From: Karalla daura
Taxonomy: Eukaryota > Chordata > Actinopteri > Chaetodontiformes > Leiognathidae
Direction of reading: 5' to 3'
DNA length: 64,000 nucleotides
NCBI GenBank assembly: GCA_029224185.1
Contig: CM055205.1
Location: forward strand, 16,373,442 to 16,437,441
Part shown: positions 38,001-51,489 of the stretch, one piece after another
Position numbering within the stretch: position 1 is the stretch's first letter
How the letters are laid out: each line of letters begins with the position of its first letter
The notes under the pieces: model-generated
Seen by the model: the letters and a program-made list of their open reading frames with translations, nothing else
The model's database searches: none
Told to the model about the DNA's origin: nothing
Position numbers and translations under genes: made by a program

Positions 38001-39280
38001 GCCAGCAAAGTAACGAACCTCGCCCTGCCCTCATTTCGCCTTAGCTGGATGCTGAAATCATTATCCTCTCAACTTGTTCCCTATGAGCCACTTTACCTTC
38101 GGATCCATCAAAACAGGTGTTTTCTGGAGTTTTAAAAGGCTTCCCAGGTTTGTTTGAAACATGTAGCTGCAGAGCAAACAATGAATCTAGACATGCTGTG
38201 CCATTGTTTCATAAGGGTTCCAGGCAATGGATGAGTAAATCTGAGGAAACCTCATTGATTTCAGTGGGTTTATTCTTAGACCTTTTCAACTGCTGACTCC
38301 AATGAGTCTTTACGCAACCCTTGTTGCATAAAGATGCAACATCCTATGAAGATGACCTTAATATAATGGTTTGTATCCTCGAGTCATGACTATTCCAGCT
38401 GTCTGTCTTTTACCTTTAACTCACTATAGCGAGTTCTAGAAATTAACAAGAAGTAAATCACACAAAACAAGAAAACATTTGGCTCCCTACTAAGACCAAA
38501 ATAGCTACATCACCTTCATTTGTAACCATTCCAACAATATTTCATTTGTCCAGACCGACCAACTCATCTCTCGTCCACTATTTGCATTTCTACCAATAAC
38601 ACCAGAAAAAATATGAGAGGAAGCAAAATACAGGCTTAAATATAACATTCTTTGTTGGTGTCCCTGGGTCTCATTTCATGCACAGTTTTTGAGACACTTG
38701 TGTGGTGATGAACACACCCAATATCAAACATCCCCAGGCATCAGACCCTGGATCAGCACACACACCCCACTTAACAAAACACGCAGAGATGACTCAATGA
38801 ATTACACCCTCCCACGAAAACAAAAAAAAACTATAAAATATTAGCTTTTATGGGGGCGTAATGAGTTTCACAAGATCTCACGAGCTACTGTCTGACCTAA
38901 AAATAACAAAAATCAAATCATAGTCACATGAAAAGTCAAGTCTAACAGAGGCTGTTTGTCTAAAACTTTCAGAAGCTGCTTTTTTCCCCCGTTTTTTTGG
39001 CAGAGAACTGACTTCACACATGCACCAAACTTCCATTTGGAAAACCGTGACTTCCAGCCTGATGGAGCTCTTCACACTTTATTCCCGACACTTAAAGCTC
39101 AGTTTTGAATGCATTGTGCGCTCAGGTGTTAGGTCTTAGCAATCGGCCTCAAAATGAGGCGGAAAAAAAACGATACATTTTAACCCTGAGGGGGGGAAAG
39201 GAAAGTGATATTTAGAGTGTCTTCTTACCGAGCACGAAGCAGAATCCGACTGCCAAAAGCTGGAGGATAACTCTGTTCAT
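29007..39280 (-). CDS. Ly6/uPAR-domain GPI-anchored protein (Ly6 gene F)
   Basis: The coding sequence is complement(join(29007..29230, 30098..30208, 39229..39280)), 128 aa, phases closing. The signal peptide exon MNRVILQLLAVGFCFVL is 9 kb upstream of exon 2. The domain has LQCYDC at 21-26, cysteines at 34, 41, 47, 64 and 70, CCNTDLCNAA at 94-103 and a hydrophobic tail ending THVLV. Sequons occur at NKT (71) and NTS (84). Exons 2 and 3 are certain. Exon 1 is assigned because it is the only 52-nt, phase-1 signal-peptide exon I found upstream and has a TATA box, but the intron is many times longer than in the neighbours, so a closer unseen exon 1, or a lost gene between, is possible. Confidence 0.75.
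31795..31905 (-). repeat. decayed copy of dispersed repeat family 1, reverse orientation
   Basis: The plus strand reads 'ctctctcactcacacctagg', 'agagtctcc', 'gaggaaactggaggaaaatc' and 'agaacatgcaaactcc', the complement of the family landmarks in reverse order. Confidence 0.65.
32137..32168 (+). repeat. G-rich tract with G-quadruplex potential
   Basis: Runs of four to ten G separated by single T: four or more G-tracts within about 32 bases. Confidence 0.7.
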
Positions 39281-39385
39281 CTTGGAGGAGGAAATGGGCT
39301 GAAAGTGGACCGCTGTGGCAGCTCAGACCGTTATAATTTCGATCAGGCAACAAGTATCTTTTTTCCCTCCCTCGCCATCGCAGCA

Positions 39386-39391
39386 TTTATA
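39386..39391 (-). promoter_or_regulatory. TATA box upstream of Ly6 gene F exon 1
   Basis: TATAAA on the minus strand about 110 bases upstream of the ATG at 39280. It supports this exon as a true transcript start. Confidence 0.5.
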
Positions 39392-39809
39392 AGTTTCCAC
39401 TCCCATCCCGAACGTCACCGTTATCCAATCAGAGACCGGTCCGCTGAGCTGTCCCACCTGAGTGACTCACTGCTGCTCCGCAGGTACGAGAGAGGGTGGG
39501 AGACCCGCCTCCAAACGATGCTTTTTTCCTTTCTTTTTTTTTTTAACATTGTGTGTCATCGAAATGCTTAACGTTTAATTAATTTATTTGTTTTTAAATC
39601 CACATTAATAGCAGCTGGGTGGATTCAAGTTATTCAAGTGCCGAAGGAGTTCTGCAAGTTTGAGGAAACACCATTCTGCAGAAAAACTACAAATCCAAAT
39701 GCAAATATTGGCTCTCTCACATAATCTGAAACTTTTTTCCTTTTTTAAACCAAAGCAAATCATTCTGTGTGTGTGTGTTGTGTTTTTGTTTTTTTTACTT
39801 ATAGTGTTC

Positions 39810-40044
<235 letters not shown>

Positions 40045-42644
40045 GTATAAAAAAGTGAAGATGAGTAGCAGCCCCGTTGAAGTCACTCTCTGAGTCATAC
40101 GCCTCTTTATATCTCTGTTTCATCTTTAAACTTGTTGGCCAAACATGACTCATACCAATCGAGCACAATGAACCAAGTCCATTATTTTGACACGGAGGTG
40201 ATGGTGTCTTGTGATGGACGGGTGACCAGTCCAGGGTGTATTTCCTGCCTTTGGGGAATTCAGATATTCAGAAAACCTGGGCTCTAGATTTTGTCTCTCG
40301 TACTTTAAATTCAGTGAATGGAAATAAGAGTTGGAAGAGACGAGTTGGAAAGTCAATCGTACATCGCTCCAAGCGGGCAGTAGCCGGAAACATAAAAAGC
40401 TTTTCCCAGTTCCCAGTTCAGATCTTAATGGACCGATAATTGCAAAACGTCCCAAGAGCAAAGAGCATTTAAAGTTTCACTCTCGATGGTAAATGAGCGA
40501 CTTCTCTGGAAGTGATAAGAAAGACTCGGATTTCCATGGCTGTGGTTTCTCTGAGCCTCTTATTAGTAATCAGGACACAACCAAAACCATCACAACCTGC
40601 TCAGATCCGGCTTTACACGCAATTTGCATGACTTTGACTTTGACCTTTTAAGGGTCAGAAGAAAAACTGTCACCGCTGTTTTGATATATCAAAAAGAGTC
40701 TGATTGGCACATATATGTATATGTAAAAATGTACATCTAGCAGTGAAGGTATGACCGAAATACATGTGAACCTACATAGTATTTCCAAGAAAATGGTTGC
40801 CACCTTGAAATGTCCAACCACGTCTTATCAAACCCACTTCAAGATAAGATTAAATATTTCTTTATCAGCCCTAAACAAGCATATTTTGGGATTGTGAGAG
40901 TCTGGCCGAGTCCAAAAACATGCATGTCCAGGTTGATCTGAGACTCTGAATTGATCCTAAATGTGAATGGGACAGGAATTGAAGTGTGTGTTGTCTTAAA
41001 CATGCATGTTTTTGGATAAAACCCAACATGCAAACTCAACATAGAAAGCACCTCAGTCCGACTGGGATTTGAACAGGGCACCTTGTAAGCACTTAACATC
41101 CATGTGGGCTGACTTTAATTTGACTTTGTGAGAAACAAAGTCACCATCTTCAAACATACTGTATACAAGAACAATTATCTCTCAAATGACATCCAGGATG
41201 ATTCCCACAGTCCAAAAATAGTTTTGGCAGACTGCAGCCACTGTGTGTGAGAGTGAATGGTGTGTGTGTGTGTGTGTGCGTGTGTACGTGTCTTATCATC
41301 AAGTAACCTTCTGGGATGTACTTACTGCTTCTGGGTTCCAACAGACCCTCCCTGCAAATCTGGCTGGGGCCAAAGCAGGTTGATGCTAAGAGGTCACCTC
41401 TGTAAAACACTAAAGACTAAAAACGGGAAAGATTCAACTTTGTGTGAGAGAGTGAAGTTTGTGGCTGCAGAGTAAAGATGAAGCGTTTCAAACCCGATGA
41501 CGTTACAGCGAGGTAACATAAAGAGCATGAGGTTTATCGCCTTGTTTTGGAGGTTTATCACTCACTGCAGTGAGGTTCACTTCTGATATCAACCATGGAA
41601 AATGCCATCAGCTCATTATTTTCATCTTCAAAGCCTCATGTGTTGTTTTTGCTGAATTTACCCATGAGCGCGTGATTCATTTGGCCACGGTGAACTTCGA
41701 CTTGTATAATCAGTCGATCCGCGATCTCAAGGGAAATCCTGCAGAGATGCGGATGAACAATGGTTTGCTCCTTTTTCAATAGTGGGACACAGAAGCGAAA
41801 GCCGCGTTCGTTCCTGATTAGAGCTGTGTTTCCAAGGACACAAGGGTGTGAGGTTCCAAATCAAAAGCTGTGTTGGGAGTTTCCTACTAGTCTTTCCTCC
41901 CATTCTAGCCACACAAAAAACAGTGATGCAACAGAGGCTTTTATTTTTTTCACTTCGGATGACTGACATTATCCACGGGAAAGAAGCAGGCCCGGTCCTG
42001 CCCGGAGTTTTGTCCCCGAGCATTCCTCTCCCGTCTCGCCTGCGAGTGTTTGCAAACGTCTCTGCATCAGCGAGGCGACAAAAGCATTTATCGAGTGACA
42101 AGTGGAGTCATGAACATGCAATTACGGAGATTTTCAGGCGTCCGAACGTCAGGCCTGTCGGGATTGGTTCTGTTTTCTTCCTGGAGGCATGCGGCCGTTA
42201 TCAGATGGCATCTTCAGAGGCATCGTCTTGAAATACTTTGCCGAGCGGGAGGCTGTTTGAGGCCCCGCTGAAATGCCTCCATTGTTTTGCCCACAGATCT
42301 TTGGAAGAGAGGGAGAGGGCGTGGGAGAAACCAGCCGAGCTAATCCCCGGCTCCATCAGTCACAGAGGCAGCGGTTTGACCGACGCAGAACATGTTTAAA
42401 TATTAACATATGTGTTGTTTGTGTTGTATTTAAATGGCTTTAATAGGAATCCACTCAACCGGTCAAAGCTAATCTACAACTAATCCTTCCCGTGTAAAGA
42501 CATGGCAAGATGTCTTTTATAGCTCAGCTATACTATTTTATGTCTCTAGAATGATTCACTTGTATTTACACATCTATTATTTGGAGTTTAGAGACTTCAG
42601 GAAACTTCCTGGTTTGAGTCATCCAAGTCAAAACGAAGGGACCT

Positions 42645-42770
42645 TTCTGTATGGAGTTTACATGTTCGCCACCAAAAATATGTATGTTCACACCAACTGG
42701 AGACTCTCAATTGGCAATACATGAGAGTGTGAGAGTGAATGGTGTGTTTGTGTGGATTCATAGATGAATG
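42645..42770 (+). repeat. decayed copy of dispersed repeat family 1
   Basis: It shows 'ggagtttacatgttcgcc', 'actggagactctcaattgg' and 'gagagtgaatggtgtg' in family order. Confidence 0.65.
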
Positions 42771-45700
42771 GGGGGGGTGGGGGGGCAACCTCTGGCACAA
42801 GAATTTTATTCTGAAGGGAGGGGGGAAAAAAATTTCCCCTGGAATGTGAGAGGAAATAAATTTAAATGAATTACAAACACAAAATACACACATTTAGCCT
42901 TTTGATTCTTAATTGCATTTGGAGGCCACATATTTAGGTGAAAGGAGACAGCGGGTGTCAGACCAGACTAACGGCCGCGTAGGTGGTGAGTTCATGAAAA
43001 CTCCTCAAACTCCACAAAACTGTGATATAAAAAACATGGATGGGATGGTGAAGTGTAAAACTGCCTCAGAGTGAGCTGAGGATGCTGGGAGTGTTACTGA
43101 CGTAGCCACAGTGCTGTAGTAGACCTGATGGGAGGATAAAACCTGCACATGGCTGATATTTCTCCCAAAACAAACGCGGCACTGCGGCGTCTCCAGCCAA
43201 ATTAAACACGATGACTTCAGCTACGAGGGAACATTTTCTCAGCACTGGAGGAAACAAACCTGTTTGAACTGTCTGCTTCGACGTGTCTTGTCAAGTTTGT
43301 CTCCGGCAGGATTTCTGACATTCTTACTGACGGCATGCCAAACTTTGGCTTCACGTGTGGAGAGAGATGGCATGTCAACAACACATATATTATATAATAA
43401 ACTCTATGTGTGTGTGTGTGTGTGTCCACTGCAGGGAGGTATCCCCAGAGGAGACATTGAGGACAGTACAGTTTGGCTCCTGGGTGGGGCAAAAACACAG
43501 GTCGTGCACAACAGCACGATATTTAGACTGCATGAAACATCAGAGAGGATGTTGTTTTTTTTTTCCATGTCCGGCACCTCTCATTCCTCTGATAGACACA
43601 GAGCTGTGGCTTGATAAATATATTAATACATTAATAGAGAGTTCCTGTTTACGCAGATTTCAAGAGGAGTTGCTGAAATGAGGGAGGAGGAGAAGGGCAG
43701 GTCCCGAGTTGTGGTTTGAGGCTATCCTGAGTCACGAAGGGAACAACCTCCTCCTCCTCCTTCTCCTTCTCCTCTTCCTCTCGGCTCCCTCTGGAAAAAC
43801 TGACAGGGTTCGGCCACATGAAGACGACTCAGCCCTGCCAGTCATTCTGCCAACGACCGAGGGGGAAAAACAGCTTCCATGAGTCACATATAAAGCAGTC
43901 CTGCGAATCGTCTGCGTTTGTGCCTTCTACAACCGCTCAGAAAACCGTTCAGAATCTGGGCCCGTCCCGAGCCCAGGAGCTCATCTAAAATATGTAATTG
44001 CTTAAGCCTGACTGGGATGGGTCGTGCCAGCACACTTACGATGCTGTTTCTTTGTTTTCCCTGGGCTTAATGTTTCCTCCAACCGCGGCTGTTACTCAAG
44101 GTCATGTGAAATACCTCTGCGGCCACACCCAGAAGCCAGACAGCCCTGACTCCCTGTATCACCCACACACACACACACACACATCTACCCACAGAGCTCA
44201 CAACCACCAACAAGGCTTTTAATTATGCGCTTCACAGTCCTGTCCCGTGTTACGTCTAATTTTCTTTGGGGGTTGAAGTGAGGCCTCGCACATATTTTAA
44301 ACTCAGAGATGAAGCGTTTTCCCAAATAGTCAAGCTCTCTACTGCCACCACGTGGCGGGAGGGATGAACTGCAGCCTCGTAAAGCGGGAAGTTGAGGCAG
44401 TCTCGTCCGGAAAAAGAAACTACAGTGAAGAAATTTGACTAAAATACGAGTATAAGAACGGGTCTAAAAAAATACTTTCTTGATAGGTTTGTGGTTCTTC
44501 CTTATATAGGATGAGTGGATAATAACATTTGTAGAGCCATAATTGTGTTACAGTCCAAAGGAATTGAGGTCACGCATGTTTTAACTTTTTCACTCAGGGA
44601 CCTTCAGCATTTCTGGGACGAAGCTGCTTCATTACTTCAGCTTCAGCTTAGCTGGTTATGTTAATTTGCGTTACAAGGGTGTAGTGTGAACACGGCGAAC
44701 ATTGGTTATATTCACTTCCATGTTTGAAACCCCACTAACTCAGTCGTTTCAGCCATTTTGTACCGCCGTGTCATGTTTTAGGACTGTGACAGCGAATCTA
44801 CACACGCACAATGAGGACAACACTTGCGGACAAGTTCTTATGAAAAGAAAATAGAAGTTTATTGAGAATTCTGAATCCTGCTCACCCTTCCACAGTAGCA
44901 GAAAGACGAAGACGACAACACAGACAGACGTCAGTTAAAATCTGGACACATAAATACCGCATCTCTTGTGTCACGGAATCAAAAAAAACAAACAAAAAAA
45001 CAAAAACACAAATCTGCTCCAGTCACACCAAGTAAAAGGTAGAGCGTGGAGGGAGGGAGCAGATACTCTGCCCCGCTGCACGCCCTCCCTCCATCCTTCA
45101 AAAGAAAGAGAAATAAAAGAGCAGCTGGTGGTCTGACTGTCTCGAAACCTGAACATAAATAGTACGACTGTGCTGTGGAGAGACGACAGTAGGATCAGTG
45201 CAGTGGTGGAGTGAGCTGAAGGATTCAGATTGTCTAAATTCCTCTTTTTCTCCGAGTCTCCTCGGCCTTTGCGGGAGCAGCCTCACAATTTGGGAAATAC
45301 TCGAGTTTTTGGAGGACGACGCCGGCCGTCTCCCTAACACTCTTAACTCGGACTGCCCGAAGGCAAACAAGTGCATTTCCAAAAGTGTCAAACTTCTTCT
45401 TTTTCAAAAGGAGATGAAGCTATGAGGGAGGGAGAAAGGGGAGTTTTTTGGAGGGGGGGGGTGTAATCTCACTTTGGGGACCAACACAGACAATAGTTTG
45501 ACACACGCACAGACAGCTGGAGAAATGACACAGGCTGAGTTTACAATTTATCTGAACGATTCAGGAATCCCACACACTTTTGTACATCTCCATCCTTGTT
45601 CTTACTTTTCTGACAGCAGGAAGAAACGGAACAAAAGAGAACAGCTACTGTATTTGAGCCTCTTGGAAAAATAAAACAATCTGGTGTTTCTTTTTTTTCT

Positions 45701-45924
45701 CTCTCTCTCTCTCTGAATCTTAAGGCAAATTCAACAAGACGCTTTGTGGAACACCACCACAAAACCGCAGATGAACCAGGAGGAGGGGTGTTGGGGGATG
45801 AAGAAGCTGGTGATGGAAACAAAAAAAAACGAGCGACACAGAATAAAAAGTAACAATAAAACACCCGTCGCCAACGTCCAAACTGTCTCTGCGAATGCCA
45901 GCCTGAGTGAACATGCATTGGGAA

Positions 45925-45968
45925 GGGGAGGGAGGGAAGGAGGGAGGGAGGGATGGAGGGAGGGGGTT
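45925..45968 (+). repeat. GGGA-rich purine tract
   Basis: Imperfect GGGA repeat. A similar tract lies at 56014-56094. Both have several G3 or longer runs. Confidence 0.8.
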
Positions 45969-46373
45969 TAAAGGGGTAAACTGGGGTGAGACGGGGTTGG
46001 GTTAAGGAGTGGAAGCTCCCAATGACGGAGGGTTTTTACCACCACCACCTGATTACCAAACCGTGCCAAACACAGAACAAGCACAGGGCCAGAGGTGGCA
46101 GAACGGACCCGGCTGCTGCCCTTTGTTCAGCTTTCAGTCCAACGAACCCCTGGACAACCAGACCCTTTGTGCTGGGGCGAGGAAGAAGAGAAAAAAAGAA
46201 ACTAGGGGGGAAAAAGAAGGGTCCCCGGCAGCAGCGCCCGCCCGCCCGTCGCATCGTTTCTCAGTTGTGTGCTCGCCGGGCTACCCTGCTTCCTCTCACT
46301 TCACCTCCTGTTTTTGGCACGGATGCGTTTGGTAAGGTACGTGCATGGAAATCCCCAGTGTTATTTATTTGTA

Positions 46374-46379
46374 TTTGTG
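46374..46379 (-). promoter_or_regulatory. csnk2b: possible poly(A) signal of csnk2b
   Basis: AATAAA on the minus strand 306 bases after the csnk2b stop. A more distal AATAAA is at 44858-44863. Choice between them is unresolved. Confidence 0.4.
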
Positions 46380-46684
46380 TATTTGTGTGTGTGTGTGTGT
46401 GTGTGTCTGTGTGCGTGTGTGTGATTAAGAACATGACTGTGCGTTTCTATGTCTCGCTCACACTCAAAAAAAAAAAAAATCTTTACACTTTTTCATTCGT
46501 CCTAAACCTAAATCAAAATAATACAGTCTTCAGGGTTGGGGAGGAGGCGCCTGATTAGCTGTAGTTAATGCAGGTGACCCCTCCCCTTTTCTGATAATTC
46601 TTCTCATCCTCTCTCTCTCTCTCTCTCTTCCTTTCTTTCTACAAATACACCTCTTCCTCCTCCTCCTCCTCCGGCCTGGGCGCT

Positions 46685-49600
46685 CTAGCGGATGGCTTTG
46701 ACGGGGCTCTTGAAGCTGGAGGCGGCTTGCAGCTGCAGCTGATAGGCCATGGGGTGGATCTTGAACCCGTACAGCCTGCAGACAAACACGTGAGGGTCAG
46801 CACACCTAGAGTGATTGAATGCAGGATTTATCCCAACACAGGAGCTATGGAACACTAGTTACATTGGAAATGCCACAGATGCCATTTTAAGTCCTCACCT
46901 CCCAGTGTGGGAATATTACAGCCAGTTTCCGCACAGACCTGGCGCCTTTATTTGCTTATCTGGCAACCACATGCTTATCTCACTCTGATCTGGTTGTCGT
47001 GCCGGGTGATTTTATGTTTCTTGATAAAAAACAGAGCTTAACAACTTCCCAACGTTCCCAAGCTCAGTGGTAAGTGGAGCAATGCAGCTGTAGAGCACAC
47101 ACACCACCCACATTATAATGGACGTTTGCATAGGGAAGGAGTGAAGTACTATCAGGCCATCTATATCTGGCTATCTGTAATGTGAAGATAATAAAGCCTT
47201 TGACTGGAATTTCACTGGATACTTCACCTGAATGACCAAAAGTTTGCTTTCACTGGGTGCCTTCATTTACTTATGTACCCAACTGTATACTGGCAAACTG
47301 AGTGGCTCTGTGCTCTGTTTCACCCCCTGTTCCAGGTCACATTCTGTCTGTTTAGATCCAACCGATTATTTTTTAACCTATGTCCAAAGTGTGATCATGT
47401 TTTTGGACCTGCCATACATCTTAGAATAGCGATAGACTGCTGTTATTCATTGAAGTCAAAGAAGAGTGAGTTTTTTTAATTCTAGGTCTCCTACAAAGAA
47501 CGCTATTATGTGGGCTCAAGAACAGTTACTCAAACAGACTTTCTGATGGCAGTTTGCAGCTGCTGCACTGACCTCGGGACAAACTGGTTGGCGGGCCTCT
47601 TGGGCCTGTACTCCGGGTGAACCATGAAGAGCATGTGGGGGAAGCCGGTGCCAAAGTAGGCTCCATCCGTGTGGTGGTGCCGGGAGGATTTGGGCGTGTA
47701 GACGTCCATGCATTTAGGACAGTAAAGCTTGACCATGGCCTCTCCAGGGATGTCTGACAGGCCTGAGGAGGAAGAGGAAAGGGAGAGGACCAGACACAAA
47801 TTGAACCATCAACTCTAGTAATAAACAAATGTATTCTCAATGGACATTTACATATTGAGAACTACTCTTCTGTACACAGAAGAGAGTACAGAGGCAGCAT
47901 GCAAAATGACAAGCGTGTGTGGCGCCACCATCATCTCACAGTCAACACATTTTCATGGCTGTTAATCATCTGACGCCTCAATGGACTGTGTGACACTCAC
48001 CGATTGGAAGCATAGGCTGATTCTCACAATAGACTCGGGGGCAATACCCGAAATCTCCCTGCTGGTACTTCTCCAACTGCAGGTTAAAAGGAGACAGGAG
48101 TCAAACATGAAGTTCAAGGGTCAAATATAGGCTCTTGTGGGTTCTAATGAAGGCGATTTGCTGTAAATTAGCTTTACATGGTGGTGATGTGATTTTACAG
48201 TGTGCGATTACTGTACATAACAGGACATAAAGCTGTTCTAAATCTGGCTTTTAGGCATAATAAAACGAGTTCAGATTCTTGTACATTTTGTTAAGTGGGG
48301 CTGAATAATTTATGGTAACATATGTGCAATTAAGGCCAAAACCAAACATGTCTGGTCATGCAAAAACTCCCCATCTCTTCCTTGCTTGACAGTGTGAGTG
48401 TTCAATGATTCTCCTGTGTAGGAGAAAGCAAACACGGCGGTTACCATCTGTGCGATGCCCCGGTTGGTGAGGATGTAGCGTGCGTGGATGAGGCCGTACA
48501 GCATCTCTGCCGCCTGCTCAATCAGGTCGCTCTGGTTGGGGTTGTCCTCCAACTCCTCATCTGCAGAGGGAAGGAAACCGAAAAACGTTTAATCTTTTTG
48601 GATTTTCATTTTGGGTTGTCAGAGATGCAAAGGGAAGGCTGGTTATCCTGAGGAAGTGTAGTGTTGGCTTGCGATCAATTGTACTGTCAGGACGATAGAT
48701 GATTTAGCAACGCTGATGGCCAAACTAGGCGTGTACTGCTGTGAGGAGTCAGAACAGAGCATTCATTCTGCCATGGACCCACTCATTTAAGTCTATCCTC
48801 CCTGTTCAAGGCTGCTCTGCTCGTATGAGCTGAGCGTATCTTCAAACAAAAAACTACATCTCACAAATGCTATCAATAATAAATGGAAAAGTACAATTTT
48901 AACCTGTCCCACTTTAACTCATTAATTTACTATTAACCTGCTCTGAAAGGCTCATTATCTAGAACTTCCAGATGAATATGGAAAAGAGACTGAAGGGAAG
49001 TTGGGAGATTCAAGCTACACTTTCATTTCAAACTGAGGAGATAAGGTGCCAAGTCATCTATTAAAGAGATGTCTTAATATGGAGACCTTTTTCAGCTGAA
49101 ATTTAATCAGACTGATACAGTCTGGCTGATCAATCCTGTCTAAAACCCTGTGAGACAGAAAGGGGATTCATGAGAATTTCCAGAAGATCTGAAGCACAGC
49201 TGGAATGGGTGTTTACAGTGAGGATGACCTTCTGAAAAGAGTAAGCTGCACCTGAGTGGAGAAAGATAAGCACTCTGGAAACAACAGAAGATGAGATCAA
49301 ACACTCATTCCTCTGTCGTCTTTATTCATGAGGTGACATGTGCAACAGTGCTCGAGGTGACAGATTAAAGGAGCAGCACACGTCGCAGTGAGGATCCCTG
49401 ATGAAAATCTCCTGAATGGAGCTTCCTTGATCTCACCACTTCATTTGTTACCACTTGTTAACTGATACATGAAGATGCAGATTGTTGTCTTAAGTGTTCT
49501 CTTCTTTCCAGAAACCACAGTTTCAGGCCTGGAAATCAGGTGTAATTTAGACTTTACAGGCAAGAAAACTCACAAATTTTACAGATGGAATTTGTGGTGC

Positions 49601-50511
49601 TGACCAGTGCTGCAAAATCTGAGAAGTGTGAAGGCCTAAACGTCCTCTACACACCTGGTTCAAGGTCCAAGATCATGTCCAGGGCCTGGCGGTAGTGAGG
49701 GACCTGCTCGTTGAGTCCTGTCAAGTTGAACTTGTCCTGGATGTAGTCCTCATCCACCTAAGGATGGGGAAAATTGGACAAAAAGACAGATTCCTGCATA
49801 AGATCCAACCATATAACCAAATGATGTGATCTCTTCACACTCAGTGTTAGCAGGAGTAATGATTCCATTTTCAGAGAGAGACAGAGATATAAGATGTGAT
49901 CTGAGATCTGGTGTGTATATATACACATGGATCACTTGGGAGGGAGGTTCCCTTGGGGAAATTCTGGTTAATTAATTACCATCATCTTATTAATCAAGTG
50001 CATAGAGAATGATTAAGCTGTGTCATGAGTTTAGAATGAGTTACTAGTGACGTTCTGTTACAAATATGTACTCTAACACATTAAACGTATCTGTTCTCAC
50101 ATGCAGAGCCCTGCCTCTATCAGACTTCTGCATATATTCATGATCTCCTCCATCCTCTAGGGCAAAAAACAGACAGTGACCGTATCTTTGCAGTCATTGC
50201 TCCAAATCTTTGGAACTCTAAACCTCACTAATCTCACTGAAATAAACTCCACAAAAGATTTAAAACAAGGGAAGACATCTCTTCAAAGTAATAGCACCGT
50301 TTGAGAGTGATGACCTCCCTATGGAGCATGGTCCACTCTACTGGGCGCCTTGCTGTGTTGCCACACGTCTCCAGCGAGATTTTTGCGGTACAGAGGGATG
50401 GCAGGGACCGCAGACAGGAGAGGATCGGAGGAAACTTACCTCACAGAAAAATTCATTCCCCCTCAGTCCACAGAACCAGGAAATCCATGATACCTCCTCT
50501 GAACTGCTCAT
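46685..50511 (-). CDS. csnk2b: casein kinase 2 regulatory subunit beta
   Basis: The coding sequence is complement(join(46685..46775, 47573..47762, 48001..48076, 48445..48560, 49655..49757, 50440..50511)), six coding exons, 215 aa, the same length as human CK2 beta. All introns are GT-AG and the phases close. It starts [22 protein letters not shown] (autophosphorylation site). It has the acidic loop DLEPDEELED near residues 54-63, the zinc-binding cysteines in CPRVYC (109, 114) and CPKC (137, 140) that drive dimerisation, and the C-terminal catalytic-subunit-binding tail ending SPVKAIR (human SPVKTIR). CK2 beta is the homodimeric core of the CK2 Ser/Thr kinase tetramer, in nucleus and cytoplasm. 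Almost all visible residues are identical to the human protein. A 5'UTR exon lies upstream. Confidence 0.97.
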
Positions 50512-51082
50512 CTCTGCTCAGCACCTACGAAGACATCACAAAAATCAATGAATACACACACACACAGTTCTAATCGATAAATTAATCATTACAGCAATCG
50601 TACGATCATGACATCTGAGCTGTTCCTGGGGTCAACACATATGGTTCAATAGGGTGGTGCTTGATCATTTTATCTGTTTGAAAACTGATATTAATAGTTC
50701 TAAAGCTTTGTGATGACTTTGAGTAAACAGACAAAATACTATCCCTAGCTGGAGGCTAGGCTAACAAGCTAACTAGCTGTACGATCGCAACCGCGCTGCT
50801 TCCAGAAACTTGTCCAGAAACGAAAGCACATCGCGAAGTATTTCGAGGGCATATTTCACCCCTCTTAATCATTTTATTTAAAGGTCTTCCTGGTTTGCTC
50901 ACGAGTTTTGATGTACCCTGTGTTAGCCCCGGGTAGCTATGAAGCCGAAATGAGATTCAATATGGCGGATCGTTATAACCCGGGCCTCATGATGACGGTT
51001 TAAAGCGCTTTGCAGAGCCGCTTCTAACTCCACCTTAACGCGCCCTGGGTTCGTGAAAGCGAGAGTTCATAGCGCAACTTAC

Positions 51083-51235
51083 CCCGGGGTTTAATTTCCG
51101 TGCTCGGGGGAGGAAAATGGGACAAATGAAAAAGAGAAATCAGGCAGAGCTCGCCGGTGTAAATAAGATGGACACCACCTCCCAGTTCACCCTCCAGGTT
51201 CTTCTTCCTCTCCCTCCGGTTTGACTCCAGCACAG
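51083..51235 (-). promoter_or_regulatory. csnk2b: csnk2b non-coding first exon and promoter region
   Basis: A minus-strand donor CCCGGG|gtaagttg ends an exon at 51083, and an acceptor before the ATG puts the next exon start at 50524. GC-rich sequence runs to about 51245. The right end is an estimate. The structure, a 5'UTR exon followed by an exon with the ATG, is usual for this gene. Confidence 0.5.
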
Positions 51236-51489
51236 CGCCGCTGGAGCACGGCCTCCCCCTACAGGCCAGAGTGCGTAACGCACATAATTTACAGTAAACG
51301 TAATTGACCTGATTTTCTTTACTTTTATACTTATTTACTGTAGTATTACTATTGTTTCTGTGTGGAGTGTTGTGTATTGTGAATGTGGTGTTAGGGTTAG
51401 GCTAACCCTAACCCTTTTGTGTGGCTTTTGGCAACTAGACAGAACTATTCATGTTTGGGATTAAAGAGTTCTTATCTTGTCTTATTATA

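Larger units (their letters stand above)
30209..39228. other. long first intron of Ly6 gene F
   Basis: Nine kilobases without a recognisable complete gene. It holds family 1 repeat pieces (about 30965-31070 plus, 31795-31905 minus), a G-rich tract (32137-32168), a possible Ly6 exon-2 relic (about 32360-32429 minus), A and T homopolymers and a CA run (35907-35929). The rest is unique sequence with no coding signal. Confidence 0.5.
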
